64,000 nt of DNA from Trichocoleus desertorum ATA4-8-CV12 (GCA_019358975.1 JAHHIL010000015.1:38509-102508), one strand, 5' to 3'; numbered from the stretch's first letter, positions 24,571-34,481 are shown. Notes: generated from the letters alone by a model not told the origin. Made by a program: numbers and translations.

Positions 24571-26642
24571 AGCTGACGGCGCTGAGACTCTGCAACTTTC
24601 GCCAGTTTTATGGACAGACTCCAGAAATTTTGCTGGCTAGGGCAGACGATCGCAACGTCACGATGATTCATGGCAACAATGGCTCTGGAAAAACAGGATT
24701 GCTCAATGCTTTTACCTGGGTGCTGTTTGAACGATTTACCGCCGCCTTTGCCTCACCAGAGCAGTTGGTGAATCAGCGGGCGATCGCAGAGGCCAAATCG
24801 GGCGATCGCGTGGAATGCTGGGTAGAAATTGCCTTTGAGCATGATGGGAAACGCTATCGAGTTAAGCGGCAAATTAATGCTGACAAGCGCAAAGCTGGAG
24901 TGGAAACCAGCAAAAGTGAGCTGTTCTTATTGGTGGCTGGAGATGACGGGCGTTGGTCGTCACTGCCTGCATCGCAACAACCAGAGGATGTAATTAGCCG
25001 CATCTTGCCAAAGAGCCTGCACCAATATTTCTTCTTTGATGGCGAGCGGATTGAGCAAATTGTCCGCTCCAACAACCGAGCTGAAATTGCTGAGGCTACG
25101 AAAAAGCTGTTAGGCGTAGAAGTCCTCGATCGCGCTATTAAGCACCTGAATAATGCCCGAAAAACTCTGGAGCAAGAACTGGAGAGTATTGGCGATGCAG
25201 AAACAAAAAGCTTGCTAGGGCAAAAGCGGCAAAGATCACAAGAAATTGAGCAGCTAGAAACTCGGCAAGCGGAGATTGAGCAGGAGTTAATTTACCAGGC
25301 GCAACTGAAGCAGGAATACAGCCAACGCTTGCGAGAACTGAGTGAGGTCGCCCAACTCCAACGCCAGCGAGATACTTTAGCCGCTCAACAGCAGGAAATT
25401 CGCGATCGCCTGCAACAAAGCAAAGCCCAACTGAAGCGATCGCTTTCGACTCAAGGCTACACCGTGTTTCTCTCCGACGTAACCGCCCAGTTGCGATCGT
25501 TGGTGAAGGAACGAGAAGGCCGAGGCGAACTTCCGGCAGACATCAAGCAAAAATTTGTGCAGGACTTGCTAGACCGTCAGCGCTGTATCTGCGGTACTGA
25601 ACTCCATGCAGGAACTGCTGCCTGTGCCGAGGTGAAGACTTGGTTAGACCGCGCCGGATTAGCTGATGTGGAAGCGGCAGTCTACCGAATTGAGGCGCAG
25701 GCGGATGAAATTGACAAGCAGGCCGTCCGATTCTGGGAGGAAACGGATCACGAGCAGGCCAACATCAACAAATTGAAGATAGCGCTCTCCAATATTGAGG
25801 AGCAACTAGAGGAAATTCGGGAACAGCTCAGCAAGAATCCCAGTGAGGACATCCGACAGCTGCAAGGCCAGCTAGATAAGACAGAGCGACGGACTGAAAG
25901 CCTGAATGTGGAAAAGGGCACGACCCAACAACAGATTAAAGACCGCAAAACCGAAGTCGATCGCCTTGCCAAACAAATCAAGGAGCGGAAGCTGAATGAG
26001 GGCAAGCAAAAACTCGCCCAACGCCGCATCACCACCACCCAAGATGCGAGCGATCGCCTAATGCAAGTGAAGCTGAACCAAGACACACTCTTTCGCCAAC
26101 AGCTCCAGCAACGGCTAGAAGAGATTTTTGGCCAGATATCTTTTAAGGCGCAGGTGCCTCGGCTCAGCGATAAATACGAACTCAACCTAGTAGAAACGAT
26201 TGCGGGTCAAGAGGTGCCTGTCGCGGCTTCTACCGGAGAAAACCAAATCCTCAGCTTGTCGTTTATTGGCAGCATTATCGATCGGGTACGGCAGTGGAGT
26301 AAGTCTGGTTTGGTGATGGGGCCAGACAGCAGCACCTTTCCACTAGTAATGGATTCACCGTTCGGCAGCTTGGATGAGATTTACCGCCGCCAAGTCGCCA
26401 AACTGATTCCAGAACTCGCGAATCAACTGGTGGTCTTGGTGACAAAAACTCAGTGGCGAGGAGAAGTGGCTGACGAGATGCAGCCCCGCATTGGTCGGGA
26501 GTATGTTCTGGTCTACAACTCACCCAAGCCAGACTGTGAGCTAGATGCGATCCGCTTGGGTAGTGAAACTTACCCACTGGTCAGACAAAGCCCCAATGAG
26601 TTTGAATACACTGAGATTTTGGAGGTCAATCACAGTGGTTAG
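24567..26642 (+). CDS. dndD: DNA sulfur modification protein DndD (SMC/Rad50-like ATPase)
   Basis: DndD is the ATPase of the DNA-phosphorothioation machinery and works with DndC and DndE. The 691-aa protein has Walker A GNNGSGKT (about residues 36-43) and FFFDGERIEQIV (about 155). Two coiled-coil arms (about 190-330 and 370-510) are joined by a Cys-containing tip, RCICGTELHAGTAAC (about 339-353). The C-terminal head has the signature STGENQILSLSF (about 560) and Walker B/D-loop PLVMDSPFGSLDE (about 595-607). The C-terminal KPDCELDAIRLG...PNEFEYTEI is typical of the cyanobacterial DndD. DndB, C and E are not in this window, so function depends on genes elsewhere or differs from the canonical system. 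Confidence 0.9.
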   Translation: MKLTALRLCNFRQFYGQTPEILLARADDRNVTMIHGNNGSGKTGLLNAFTWVLFERFTAAFASPEQLVNQRAIAEAKSGDRVECWVEIAFEHDGKRYRVKRQINADKRKAGVETSKSELFLLVAGDDGRWSSLPASQQPEDVISRILPKSLHQYFFFDGERIEQIVRSNNRAEIAEATKKLLGVEVLDRAIKHLNNARKTLEQELESIGDAETKSLLGQKRQRSQEIEQLETRQAEIEQELIYQAQLKQEYSQRLRELSEVAQLQRQRDTLAAQQQEIRDRLQQSKAQLKRSLSTQGYTVFLSDVTAQLRSLVKEREGRGELPADIKQKFVQDLLDRQRCICGTELHAGTAACAEVKTWLDRAGLADVEAAVYRIEAQADEIDKQAVRFWEETDHEQANINKLKIALSNIEEQLEEIREQLSKNPSEDIRQLQGQLDKTERRTESLNVEKGTTQQQIKDRKTEVDRLAKQIKERKLNEGKQKLAQRRITTTQDASDRLMQVKLNQDTLFRQQLQQRLEEIFGQISFKAQVPRLSDKYELNLVETIAGQEVPVAASTGENQILSLSFIGSIIDRVRQWSKSGLVMGPDSSTFPLVMDSPFGSLDEIYRRQVAKLIPELANQLVVLVTKTQWRGEVADEMQPRIGREYVLVYNSPKPDCELDAIRLGSETYPLVRQSPNEFEYTEILEVNHSG

Positions 26643-27282
26643 CACATCACCCACCCCCAAAAATTTGATTACAGATGCTTGGGTAAAAGCGAGTTGGGAA
26701 GAATTCTTGGCGCTAGCAGACAGCCCAGAGTCCGAGAAAGCCAGATTCTATTTTGACAATGGTTTCATGAGGGTTGAAACGATGCCTGTTGGCTCTGGAC
26801 ATGGTCGGGATAATACCTTACTTTCCCAAGTCGTTAGCCTCTACGGAACGCTCAAAAATATTCGGATTGTCGGTTTTACCAATGGTAGCTTCCGCAAAAC
26901 TGGGGTGAGAGAATGTCAACCCGATATAGCATTCTACATCGGTGCTGATTTCCAAATTCCGCCGAAAAGTTCTGAACCCGTTGATGTGGATCAGTTTGGT
27001 GCGCCTGCCTTAGTTGTAGAAGTTGCCTCAACCACGCTCAATGATGATTTGGGCCGCAAGCGATTGCTCTATGAGCGGTTGGGTGTGCAGGAATATTGGG
27101 TGGTAGATGTGAAGGCTGGAGAGGCGATCGCGTTTGCAGTTGCAGATGGCGGGAGTAAGCAAATTCAAGCATCACAGGTTTTACCTGGGTTGGCGATCGC
27201 AGTGGTTGAGGAAGCATTACAGCGCAGCCAAACGGCAGATGATGGCGAGATCAATCGCTGGTTGTTGCAGACATTTAGTTGA
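26635..27282 (+). CDS. Uma2-family (DUF820) endonuclease
   Basis: About 215 aa. The PD-(D/E)XK-like restriction-endonuclease fold is indicated by ECQPDIAFYIG (catalytic Asp), PALVVEVASTTLNDDLGRKRLLYERLGVQEYWVVD (catalytic Glu and Lys region) and an N-terminal WEEFLALAD helix. A GTG at 26635 is chosen: GGAGG lies 9 bases upstream and it overlaps the dndD stop by 8 bases, so it is coupled to dndD. Uma2 proteins are very abundant in cyanobacteria and of uncertain role. Placement inside a Dnd cluster suggests either recruitment as a nuclease or chance insertion. Confidence 0.82.
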   Translation: MVSTSPTPKNLITDAWVKASWEEFLALADSPESEKARFYFDNGFMRVETMPVGSGHGRDNTLLSQVVSLYGTLKNIRIVGFTNGSFRKTGVRECQPDIAFYIGADFQIPPKSSEPVDVDQFGAPALVVEVASTTLNDDLGRKRLLYERLGVQEYWVVDVKAGEAIAFAVADGGSKQIQASQVLPGLAIAVVEEALQRSQTADDGEINRWLLQTFS

Positions 27283-27306
27283 GTGATTTGTTGCTGGGAG
27301 AGGACG

Positions 27307-27756
27307 GTGGCTTTAGCTAGAGTTCAAATTTCTGAAGACAAGGCAGAACTGGTGAAAGCGCTGAGAGCGTCAGACGATACCACAGGCCCGTTTCAGACTT
27401 ATGCGGATGTACTCACGTTTGCGGCAGCGCTAGGATTTAAGCGAAACAGGCGATCGCCGTTGGGTAAATTCTCCCGAAAAGATCCTGACGCAGTTCTGCA
27501 AGAGCAATTCAAAAACGGTTCAATCATTCATTTAATCGCCATTATTGAAACTCAAGACCCAAAAGTTCTCACCAATACTGATGAGTGCGACCTGGCAAGG
27601 GTGCAAATCTTTCAAGAATATGTGAATGGTGGTCTGGAGATTCTACAATCAGAATTAAATGGCGTTGTAGATTACTCAGAACAAATTTTATTGATGCTCA
27701 ATCTTGCTAAGGAGCAACCAGAGACAAAAGAGTTTGATTTAACTAAGTTTCTTTAA
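27307..27756 (+). CDS. DNA phosphorothioation-associated protein 4
   Basis: About 149 aa. It has the pattern of the dnd-associated 4 family: ARVQISEDKAELVKALR at the start, YADVLTFAAALGFKRNRR (about residues 35-52) and a C-terminal half with RVQIFQEYVNGGLEIL. Its molecular role is unknown; the family is defined by its occurrence in phosphorothioation loci. The GTG at 27307 is preferred because GAGAGG precedes it; the frame extends to a GTG at 27283 that touches the Uma2 stop. It is the last plus-strand gene of the island. Confidence 0.82.
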   Translation: MALARVQISEDKAELVKALRASDDTTGPFQTYADVLTFAAALGFKRNRRSPLGKFSRKDPDAVLQEQFKNGSIIHLIAIIETQDPKVLTNTDECDLARVQIFQEYVNGGLEILQSELNGVVDYSEQILLMLNLAKEQPETKEFDLTKFL

Positions 27757-27896
27757 GTAGCAATTGATCGGTATAGGACTGGCACAAGCTAGAAAAATTA
27801 GCAGAGCTTGATCTTTCAATCTATGGCTGATAGGCAAAATGGAAGGATAGGAATTGTGATACTTGATCTAACCAAAACAGATAGCAAAATCCATCG

Positions 27897-30646
27897 CTAA
27901 GTAGAATACAATTTGTTCAGTTTTAGCCAAGTCTCAAGTTCAGCGTGCATTTTTTCTGGCATCAGATAAGCTGTGCATACTTTGAAAACGTCATCTAAGT
28001 TAAACTTTTGCTGATTGCACCAAGCTCTCACACATAAGTTGCTAAAGCGTTCGATGCTGTCTATATCAATGATCTTATTGTCACTAACGATCGCAGAATC
28101 GCTGTTTGGTTCGCATTGTAGCCAAGCAAGTAATTGATTGCGGGATATCTTATGTAAAAATTTTGTTTGTGGTTCATAGATAGCCCAGTAAAACTCATTG
28201 TTGTACTTCAGAAGTACATAGATTAGAACTGTCTTTCCTGAATAGGTTTTAGCACTAACGATATCATCAGGAATTTTACGAGCGCGATTGCGATGTTCGT
28301 GCAGTTTAGATGTGTGCTGATAATAGGGGGAAACCTTTTCATCCAATAACGCCTCCAAATCAAGCTTGCCTGATCGAATCTTTACCCCGGATGAGCTTTT
28401 ATATAAATTAATCACCTCTTCTTTTTCGTCAATTGAAAGAATAGGGAGTTCAAGGATTCTCTGTGACTGTTCATGCCGACTCATCAAAATCTTGATTCGC
28501 TTTGAACCACTTAAGATGTGCAAGAGTTTTTCTGGCAGAATTGGAACAAAAGTATATACGGTCACAGTGCGCGGTTTAATCCAGGGTCTCAAGACTCGAC
28601 CTGCTCGCTGGATGGGATCAATAGGTGTATAAGCTAAGTCGTAGTTGATAACAATCGGGGCATCTTGAAGATTAACTCCAATTCCGTGAGCATCAGTTGA
28701 AATAAAAATGTCATATGTTTCATTGGATGGTTCTTTAACCTTATTTGCAACAGGAGCAAATATACGAATTGCTTGTAAGACTTTTGGCTGCTTTTTAGGC
28801 ACATACTGCTCACCTATCTTCTCGATTGTGCCAAAGACCCTGAGCTTAGGAAACAGTTCAGCGATCGCTTCCACTAAATAGGCAACTGTCGCGTGACGTT
28901 CGCAAAAGATAATAACCTTAGTGCGACTAGGACGAAGCTTTTTTAGAAGAGTACATAAGGATAATAATTTTGGATCATCGGTGAACCTCATTCCTTTAAC
29001 TTGCTCAAGAATAGGTGACAATTTCTCTCTTCGCTGGGCTTGAGGCATCTCAAACTCAAATTTATATGAGTTCTTTGAATTCCCAGGTGTATCAATTACC
29101 TTTTGAAGAGGACCACACAGCGCCCAAGGAGAGCTAGTCCAGCCTATTTCTGCCAACCTCTCTGCGTTTCTCCGAAGTAAAGGGGTTTGAACAGTAAAGC
29201 AACCAGTTTCAAATGCTTGAATAATTTCTGTATTTAGAATAAGGGAAAGTTAATACAGGACAAAATAACGTTCGGAATGTAGCGCGTGTCTTGACCAAAG
29301 TCTATAGATATTGCAGTTTTAGTGCGCTGTCCATACTCTTTAGCAACATAAGGAGTCGTTAATTGGGACACTACCTCTAGATTCACAAATTCATCAATAT
29401 CTGTAACCTGCCAAGCAAAAGCTCTATTCTTCTTCCTTGGTGTTTCAATTTCTGCCCTGTGGGGTAAGAGACAGAGTTGGTCATTAAGATTTTGAATGTT
29501 TGTAGAGTAAGGTGATCCAGTCAACAATAGTACTTTGCAATCACTTACTCTAATTCGAGGTACCAATCTCCTAAAGGCAAATCGCCCAAACCCTTCTGAA
29601 TCATCTTCATCATCATGACTATTTCTAAAAACATGGCATTCATCAATAATAATTAGCCATTTATTGTTGATCTGGTCTTGAATTTCAAAAAAATCATCAA
29701 GTTCTCGATCATACTTTGGGTCTTCCTTGTCCAAGGTATGATAACCAATGTACTCAGAATGAAGCCCTGCGCTGCGAAATTCATATTTCCATTGATGCTT
29801 AACTAATTTGGGAACAATGATCAGAATATTTTTGATTTCACCTTTTCTGTGCATCTGAAGCGCAACATGAGTGGCGACAATTGTTTTACCAAGACCAGTT
29901 GATGCTACTAACATGGCACCACCATACTCTCTAATCTTGCTCAAGGATTCAGCTATCATGTCTCGTTGATAAGCTGTAGGTGGAGTATAATCCTTATCAA
30001 AATCAATGGCTTCAAGAGCAAGCAGAGTTTTAAGATATACGTCCCAAGGTGAAGCAAGCCTTAACCAGCGTTCCAAAGCATCAAGTAATTCTTGGGTTAA
30101 ATCGGTTGCCTCAGAAAAATACCTATCAAATTCCTCTACTAATTGTGTAACGTTACTTTCTTCAACGATAGATGACCCTGCTTCAATCTGCCGGGTTAAA
30201 CCGTTAAGCGTTAGGTTCGCCGACGTTACAATTGCAGTCCTACAATCAACTAAGTAAATCTTGGCATGATGTCTTTTAGCACGGGCATCAACAATCCGAA
30301 ATCGTCGTGCTCGAATTCGATCAACTAATGCTCTTACTGTTTGACGACGATTCAAATCTGTTCCTTGCGGCAAGGATTTCAATATTCCTGTTCTCAAGTC
30401 TTGCATTATTTCATCAACAATTACCCTTTGTGCATCTCTCATGTCACTTCTCTTGTTTTTATCATTAATCCCAACCAGTAAATCTATTTGAATATCCGTT
30501 GTCAGATTTCGGATTAGATTCCATCCTTCGATCGTGAAATATCCAGACGCGATGCGGATCTTCCTCTGCCCTAGCGGAAAGTAAGTTTGAATCTGTTGGT
30601 AGACAGTTTCAGGTGCAAACCAAACTTTTAGCAAAGACTCATCCAT
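27897..30646 (-). pseudogene. PLD-like/SF2 helicase fusion, one gene with a frameshift
   Basis: Two frames make one ~916-aa protein. The first (30646 down to 29234, 470 aa) has a PLD-like domain with HHAKIYLVDCRTAIVTSANL (126-145) and helicase motifs ASTGLGKT (about 248-255), IIIDECHVF (about 332-340) and LLTGSPYS (about 374). The second piece (to 27897) carries VIIFCERHATVAYL, FISTDAHGIGVNLQDAP and QRAGRVLRPW. Adding one base to the GGG at 29243-29245 (plus strand) joins the frames as FPLILNTEIIQAFETGCF. The loss may be real or a homopolymer sequencing error. The architecture parallels the Dnd-type helicase at 21.8 kb, but the sequences clearly differ. The DNA is more AT-rich and poorer in HIP1 sites than its neighbours. 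Confidence 0.82.
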
Positions 30647-30764
30647 GACTTTGCTCCGGCTTTAATAAAGATGAGCAAGAGATTAATACATTTGAACTAT
30701 TTTGTCAATTGTCTGAACTACACTATAACTAACGCTACAAATCTGGATTTCAGCACCCAGAAGG

Positions 30765-30923
30765 ATGCCACGCCCTACCCAGGTGAAATGTCTGCACTGT
30801 AGCCAGCTTTCAGTCGCCCAGGCTCAACAACTTCACGGTGAGTCGGGTGATGATTGCTGGACCCCTCAACGCTGTCATCGAAGGTGATCGCACTATCACC
30901 ATCGGATTGAAGGCGTTAGTTGA
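30765..30923 (+). pseudogene. Small cysteine-rich zinc-binding protein, 5' remnant
   Basis: The ATG at 30765 opens MPRPTQVKCLHCSQLSV with a CxxC pair, later Cys at residues 31 and 37, then CHRR and a TGA at 30885. The same frame continues SHYHHRIEGVS to a second stop. In related cyanobacterial proteins, as I recall them, this region reads C-x5-RRSxxRHRxRIN, so the TGA likely arose from CGA by one C-to-T change. The long C-terminal part of the family is absent. Confidence 0.6.
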
Positions 30924-31096
30924 AACAGAACAGGCTGACACTAACGCCACTTAGGAGAAGATAAAGTCAACGACAAGAATTTGTTAAAAGTGGTCTCGCT
31001 TCCTCTGACGACATCAATCTGATAAAACCGACAGAGAACTCGTTATAACGACAACATTGTGTTAACGATGACAGATAAACTATTAATGTACATAAA

Positions 31097-31169
<73 letters not shown>

Positions 31170-31268
31170 GAGGGGTGCTGCGTTTTCGGCGCTTTATTAA
31201 ATTAACAAATCTATCTAACTCTGGCAAGAGGTAAAGCAAAAAAATTTTGTCTGAGCTTTCTTAGGGGT

Positions 31269-31745
31269 TTAAGGAGCGGCTAAGCGAGTCACTTGGAGCT
31301 GAAAGGAACCGCCCGTGGTTTGCCCAAAGTTTTGCACTCGGATTGTATAGCGATCGCTCTGCGGAATCGTCAGGGTAAGGGCAGCGTTAGTCGTGCCATC
31401 TTCGCCGTCATCATTCTCAGCGATCGTGGAGCCATCTGGGGCAATCACAGCCACCATTGGGTCAAAGGCTGTTGAAGTCACGGTGATTGTAATCTGGTCT
31501 CCAGCATTGCAGGTGACAACGTAATCCCTGGCAAAACCGCCTTGCCCTGTAGGAATATCCCGGTTAGAGAGCTGCTCGGAGATTGAGCGACCAAACTGTA
31601 AGAAAGGTGGTTTGTAGAGCTGACTACGAGCCTCAGCCGCAACAGGAACGAGATTGCAGGCAAGGAGTAGCGAGGCTAGGGACAGGATGAACTGAGGTAG
31701 GAATGTAGTGGGACGATTCAACACAGAGAAGTCTAGCGATCGCAT
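31269..31745 (-). CDS. Secreted protein with a bacterial pre-peptidase C-terminal (PPC) domain
   Basis: About 158 aa. An N-terminal hydrophobic stretch (PQFILSLASLLLACNLVPVAA) acts as signal; LLAC could be a lipobox. The remainder is a small beta domain: YVVTCNAGDQITITVTSTAFDPMVAVIAPDGSTIAENDDGE, then SDRYTIRVQNFGQTTGGSFQLQV. This is the PPC domain pattern, usually a surface or secretion accessory domain. Here it stands alone without a peptidase. ATG 31745 is chosen because it gives a proper signal peptide; the frame is open to 31799, 12 bases after livF, so it may be co-transcribed with the transporter. Confidence 0.75.
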   Translation of the reverse strand: MRSLDFSVLNRPTTFLPQFILSLASLLLACNLVPVAAEARSQLYKPPFLQFGRSISEQLSNRDIPTGQGGFARDYVVTCNAGDQITITVTSTAFDPMVAVIAPDGSTIAENDDGEDGTTNAALTLTIPQSDRYTIRVQNFGQTTGGSFQLQVTRLAAP

Positions 31746-31810
31746 GAGACGTATTGAGACATGGAAATTGAGACATGGAACCAGAGGGCAGAGAAGCAAC
31801 AGCCATCGAA

Positions 31811-32596
31811 TTAACCCAAGTAAGCTTGCTTGACTCGATCGTCTTGCAATAGGTCTTTAGCGGGTCCAGTCAGGGTGATTTGGCCTGCTTCTAATACATA
31901 ACCGCGATCGGCAGCTTGGAGGGCGAGGTGGGCGTTTTGCTCCACCAGCAGAATCGTAACTCCGGTAGTGCGTAGATTCTCGATGATGGTGAAAATTTCC
32001 CGCACGATCGCCGGGGCTAAGCCTAAACTCGGCTCGTCTAATAGCAACAACTTGGGGCGACTCATCAAAGCCCGAGCGATCGCCAGCATTTGTTGCTCAC
32101 CTCCGCTGAGAGTGCCTGCCAATTGATGCCGCCGTTCGGCCAAGCGCGGAAAGAGTTGAAACTGCTGCTCTATGTCTTGCTTGACTTGGGCCATATTGGA
32201 GCGCACATAAGCCCCCAGCTCTAAATTGTCGAGGACGGTTTGCTTGGCTAAAACTCGGCGACCTTCGGGACAGTGGGCCATTCCCAAAGCCACGACTTCA
32301 TGAGCTTTGCGGCGGGTAATGTCGCGTCCAGCATAGACAATTTGGCCGTGGTGAGGATTCAAGATGCGAGAGATGGTGCGGAGTGTGGTAGTTTTGCCAG
32401 CCCCGTTAGCGCCAATCAGCGTCACCACTTCGCCGAGGTTCACAACCAGATTGACTTCTTGCAAAGCTTGAATACCGCCATAGTTGACGCTCAAACCGCG
32501 TATTTCTAGGAGCGGTAGGGCTGTGGAAGTCTTGCTGGCTTGAGGTTCCAGTAGCTCCTTCACTGGCTCATGGGTTGGCTCATGGGCTGTGCTCAT
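31811..32596 (-). CDS. livF: Branched-chain/neutral amino-acid ABC transporter, ATPase LivF type
   Basis: One of two ATPases of the high-affinity amino-acid importer. The 261 aa include Walker A GANGAGKT, the signature LSGGEQQMLAIARAL and Walker B LLLLDEPSLGLAP, with the LivF-type C terminus (VEQNAHLALQAADRGYVLEAG). The first ~28 residues are a Ser/Thr/Glu-rich extension before LLEIRGLSVNYGG. The start overlaps the livG stop by 4 bases (ATGA). In cyanobacteria the equivalent N-I system is called NatA-E; substrate range cannot be told from sequence. Confidence 0.9.
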   Translation of the reverse strand: MSTAHEPTHEPVKELLEPQASKTSTALPLLEIRGLSVNYGGIQALQEVNLVVNLGEVVTLIGANGAGKTTTLRTISRILNPHHGQIVYAGRDITRRKAHEVVALGMAHCPEGRRVLAKQTVLDNLELGAYVRSNMAQVKQDIEQQFQLFPRLAERRHQLAGTLSGGEQQMLAIARALMSRPKLLLLDEPSLGLAPAIVREIFTIIENLRTTGVTILLVEQNAHLALQAADRGYVLEAGQITLTGPAKDLLQDDRVKQAYLG

Positions 32597-33435
32597 GCTT
32601 CGACTCCTAGATAAGCTTCAATCACGGCTGGGTCAGACTTCACTGCGGCGGGCTGACCGAGCGCAATCAGTTTGCCAAAGTTCAGCACCGCAATGCGATC
32701 GCACAATCCCATCACCAGAGGCACATGATGCTCGATTAGCAGCACTGTTAAGTTAAATTGGGCGCGAATGTCTCGGATGAATTCACTCAATTGTTGTTTT
32801 TCGTTGTGGTTCATCCCTGCCGCAGGTTCATCGAGCAGGAGGACTTGGGGTTCTAGGGCCAAGGCCCGGGCAATTTCGAGGCGGCGTTGGTCTCCATAGG
32901 GGAAGTTACAAGCTTTTTCAGTGGCGCGATCGCTCAATCCTACCAGTTTGAGCAGTTCTAAGGCTTTTGCCTGACTTTGCCGTTCTTCTTGGGGAGCGGG
33001 AGCTAGGCCAAAGACCCCCGTAAACAGGCCGCTTTTGGTATGAATGTGTTGCGCGATCATCACGTTTTCTAGCGCTGACAACTCAGCAAACAGGCGGATA
33101 TTCTGGAAGGTTCGAGCAATTCCCTTTGCTGCAATGCGATGCGGTCGCTGCCGAGAGATATCTGCACCTTGATACAGCAGTTGGCCGCTGGAGGGAGGAA
33201 TGAGTCCGGTGATCAGGTTGAATAGGGTCGTTTTTCCCGCACCGTTAGGCCCAATTAAGCCAAAGATCTCCCCCGGATGGACGGTAAAAGAAACCGCATC
33301 CACTGCACAGAGCCCCCCAAAGCGACGAGTTAGTGCTTTAGCTTCCAAGAGAGGCTGGTGAGGAGCAGTAGAGCTACTTTCAAGGACAGGTGATTCGGTC
33401 ATTGGTGCAGAGCCAACATTGAAAAAACTAGCCAT
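32593..33435 (-). CDS. livG: Branched-chain/neutral amino-acid ABC transporter, ATPase LivG type
   Basis: About 280 aa. Walker A GPNGAGKTTLFN, Walker B QVLLLDEPAAGMN and the LivG-specific insertion region (AELSALENVMIAQHIHTKSGLF) are visible. It ends AVIEAYLGVEA, as usual for LivG. The start is uncertain: ATG 33435 is used here, with GTG 33444 and ATG 33402 as alternatives; the conserved domain starts at LLEAKALTRRFGG, about 25 residues in. It pairs with LivF as the nucleotide-binding dimer. Confidence 0.9.
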   Translation of the reverse strand: MASFFNVGSAPMTESPVLESSSTAPHQPLLEAKALTRRFGGLCAVDAVSFTVHPGEIFGLIGPNGAGKTTLFNLITGLIPPSSGQLLYQGADISRQRPHRIAAKGIARTFQNIRLFAELSALENVMIAQHIHTKSGLFTGVFGLAPAPQEERQSQAKALELLKLVGLSDRATEKACNFPYGDQRRLEIARALALEPQVLLLDEPAAGMNHNEKQQLSEFIRDIRAQFNLTVLLIEHHVPLVMGLCDRIAVLNFGKLIALGQPAAVKSDPAVIEAYLGVEA

Positions 33436-33516
33436 AGACGCCACTGTAAATCATTTACGGTTGGCCTGAGAAGAGAGATTGATCATGGCTGCGATCGCCC
33501 TAGCACTTACACAAAA

Positions 33517-34479
33517 TCACTTTCGCACCGCCGTTGGCACCATTTTTTTAGTGCGATCGCGCCGCTTAAACAGATCGGGAGTGACTAAACCCTGCGGGAA
33601 AAAGATCGTGCCGATGACGATCAGCAAACCGAAGATAATTAAGCGACCATCCCGCAGAAAACTAGCTAGCCAAAGCGGCAGATTCGGCGTATCCGCGATC
33701 GCCCGTAGCACTTCTGGTAGAGCGGTGAAAACCATGCCACCCAACACAGGCCCAGCAACGGTTCTAGAGCCACCAATCAACACAAACGTGAGATAGATAA
33801 TACTGGCATCAAAGGTGCCCTGGCGAGCATTCCAAGTGTTAAGGAAGTGAGCACTCACTGCTCCAACCACTCCTGCCAAAATGGCTCCTAATGTAAAGGC
33901 CAAGACTTTGTAATAAGTGGGGTTAATCCCCATCGCGTCGGCTGCCAGTTCATCTTCGCGGATAGCAATCAGAGCGCGACCAATCCGAATATTTTCCAAG
34001 CGGTAGACAAAAAACATACTCAGGAGCAGCAAAGGCACCGCAATCCAGAGATATTCCAGCGGCGTCTGAAACGGCTGTGGGATGCCGAAAATACCCACTG
34101 CACCACCTGTGATTTCTAAGTTGAGAGCGAGGACACGCAGAATCTCTACAAAAGCAATGGTGGCGATCGCCAGGTAGATGCCTCGCAACCGCAAAGCTGG
34201 CACTCCGACCAAAACTCCCAGGACTCCAGACATCGCTCCTGCCACCACCATTTCTAGCAACAACAGCGGGATCGGAAAAGTCGCACCTGTAGAGGGAAAC
34301 ACTTTGGTAGAAAAAATTGCCGCGATGTATCCGCCTAAGGCATAGAACCCAGGACTGGCAAGGGATAGCTGTCCTGCCATCAGCGGTAAATAGAGAGACA
34401 GCCCCAACATCGCCCCCAACAGCATAGAGACCATCAGGAAACCGTAGGTCGTAAAGAAGTCAAAACCAGGATTAGACAT
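33517..34479 (-). CDS. livM: Branched-chain/neutral amino-acid ABC transporter, permease LivM type
   Basis: A 320-aa membrane protein with about eight to nine hydrophobic segments. Family marks include LPLMAGQLSLASPGFYALGGYIAA near the N terminus and the EAA-like loop GRALIAIREDELAADAMGINPTYYKVLAF (about residues 168-196), which contacts the ATPase. It lies 2 bases downstream of livH. The C-terminal tail is basic (KRRDRTKK). Confidence 0.9.
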   Translation of the reverse strand: MSNPGFDFFTTYGFLMVSMLLGAMLGLSLYLPLMAGQLSLASPGFYALGGYIAAIFSTKVFPSTGATFPIPLLLLEMVVAGAMSGVLGVLVGVPALRLRGIYLAIATIAFVEILRVLALNLEITGGAVGIFGIPQPFQTPLEYLWIAVPLLLLSMFFVYRLENIRIGRALIAIREDELAADAMGINPTYYKVLAFTLGAILAGVVGAVSAHFLNTWNARQGTFDASIIYLTFVLIGGSRTVAGPVLGGMVFTALPEVLRAIADTPNLPLWLASFLRDGRLIIFGLLIVIGTIFFPQGLVTPDLFKRRDRTKKMVPTAVRK

Positions 34480-34481
34480 GA

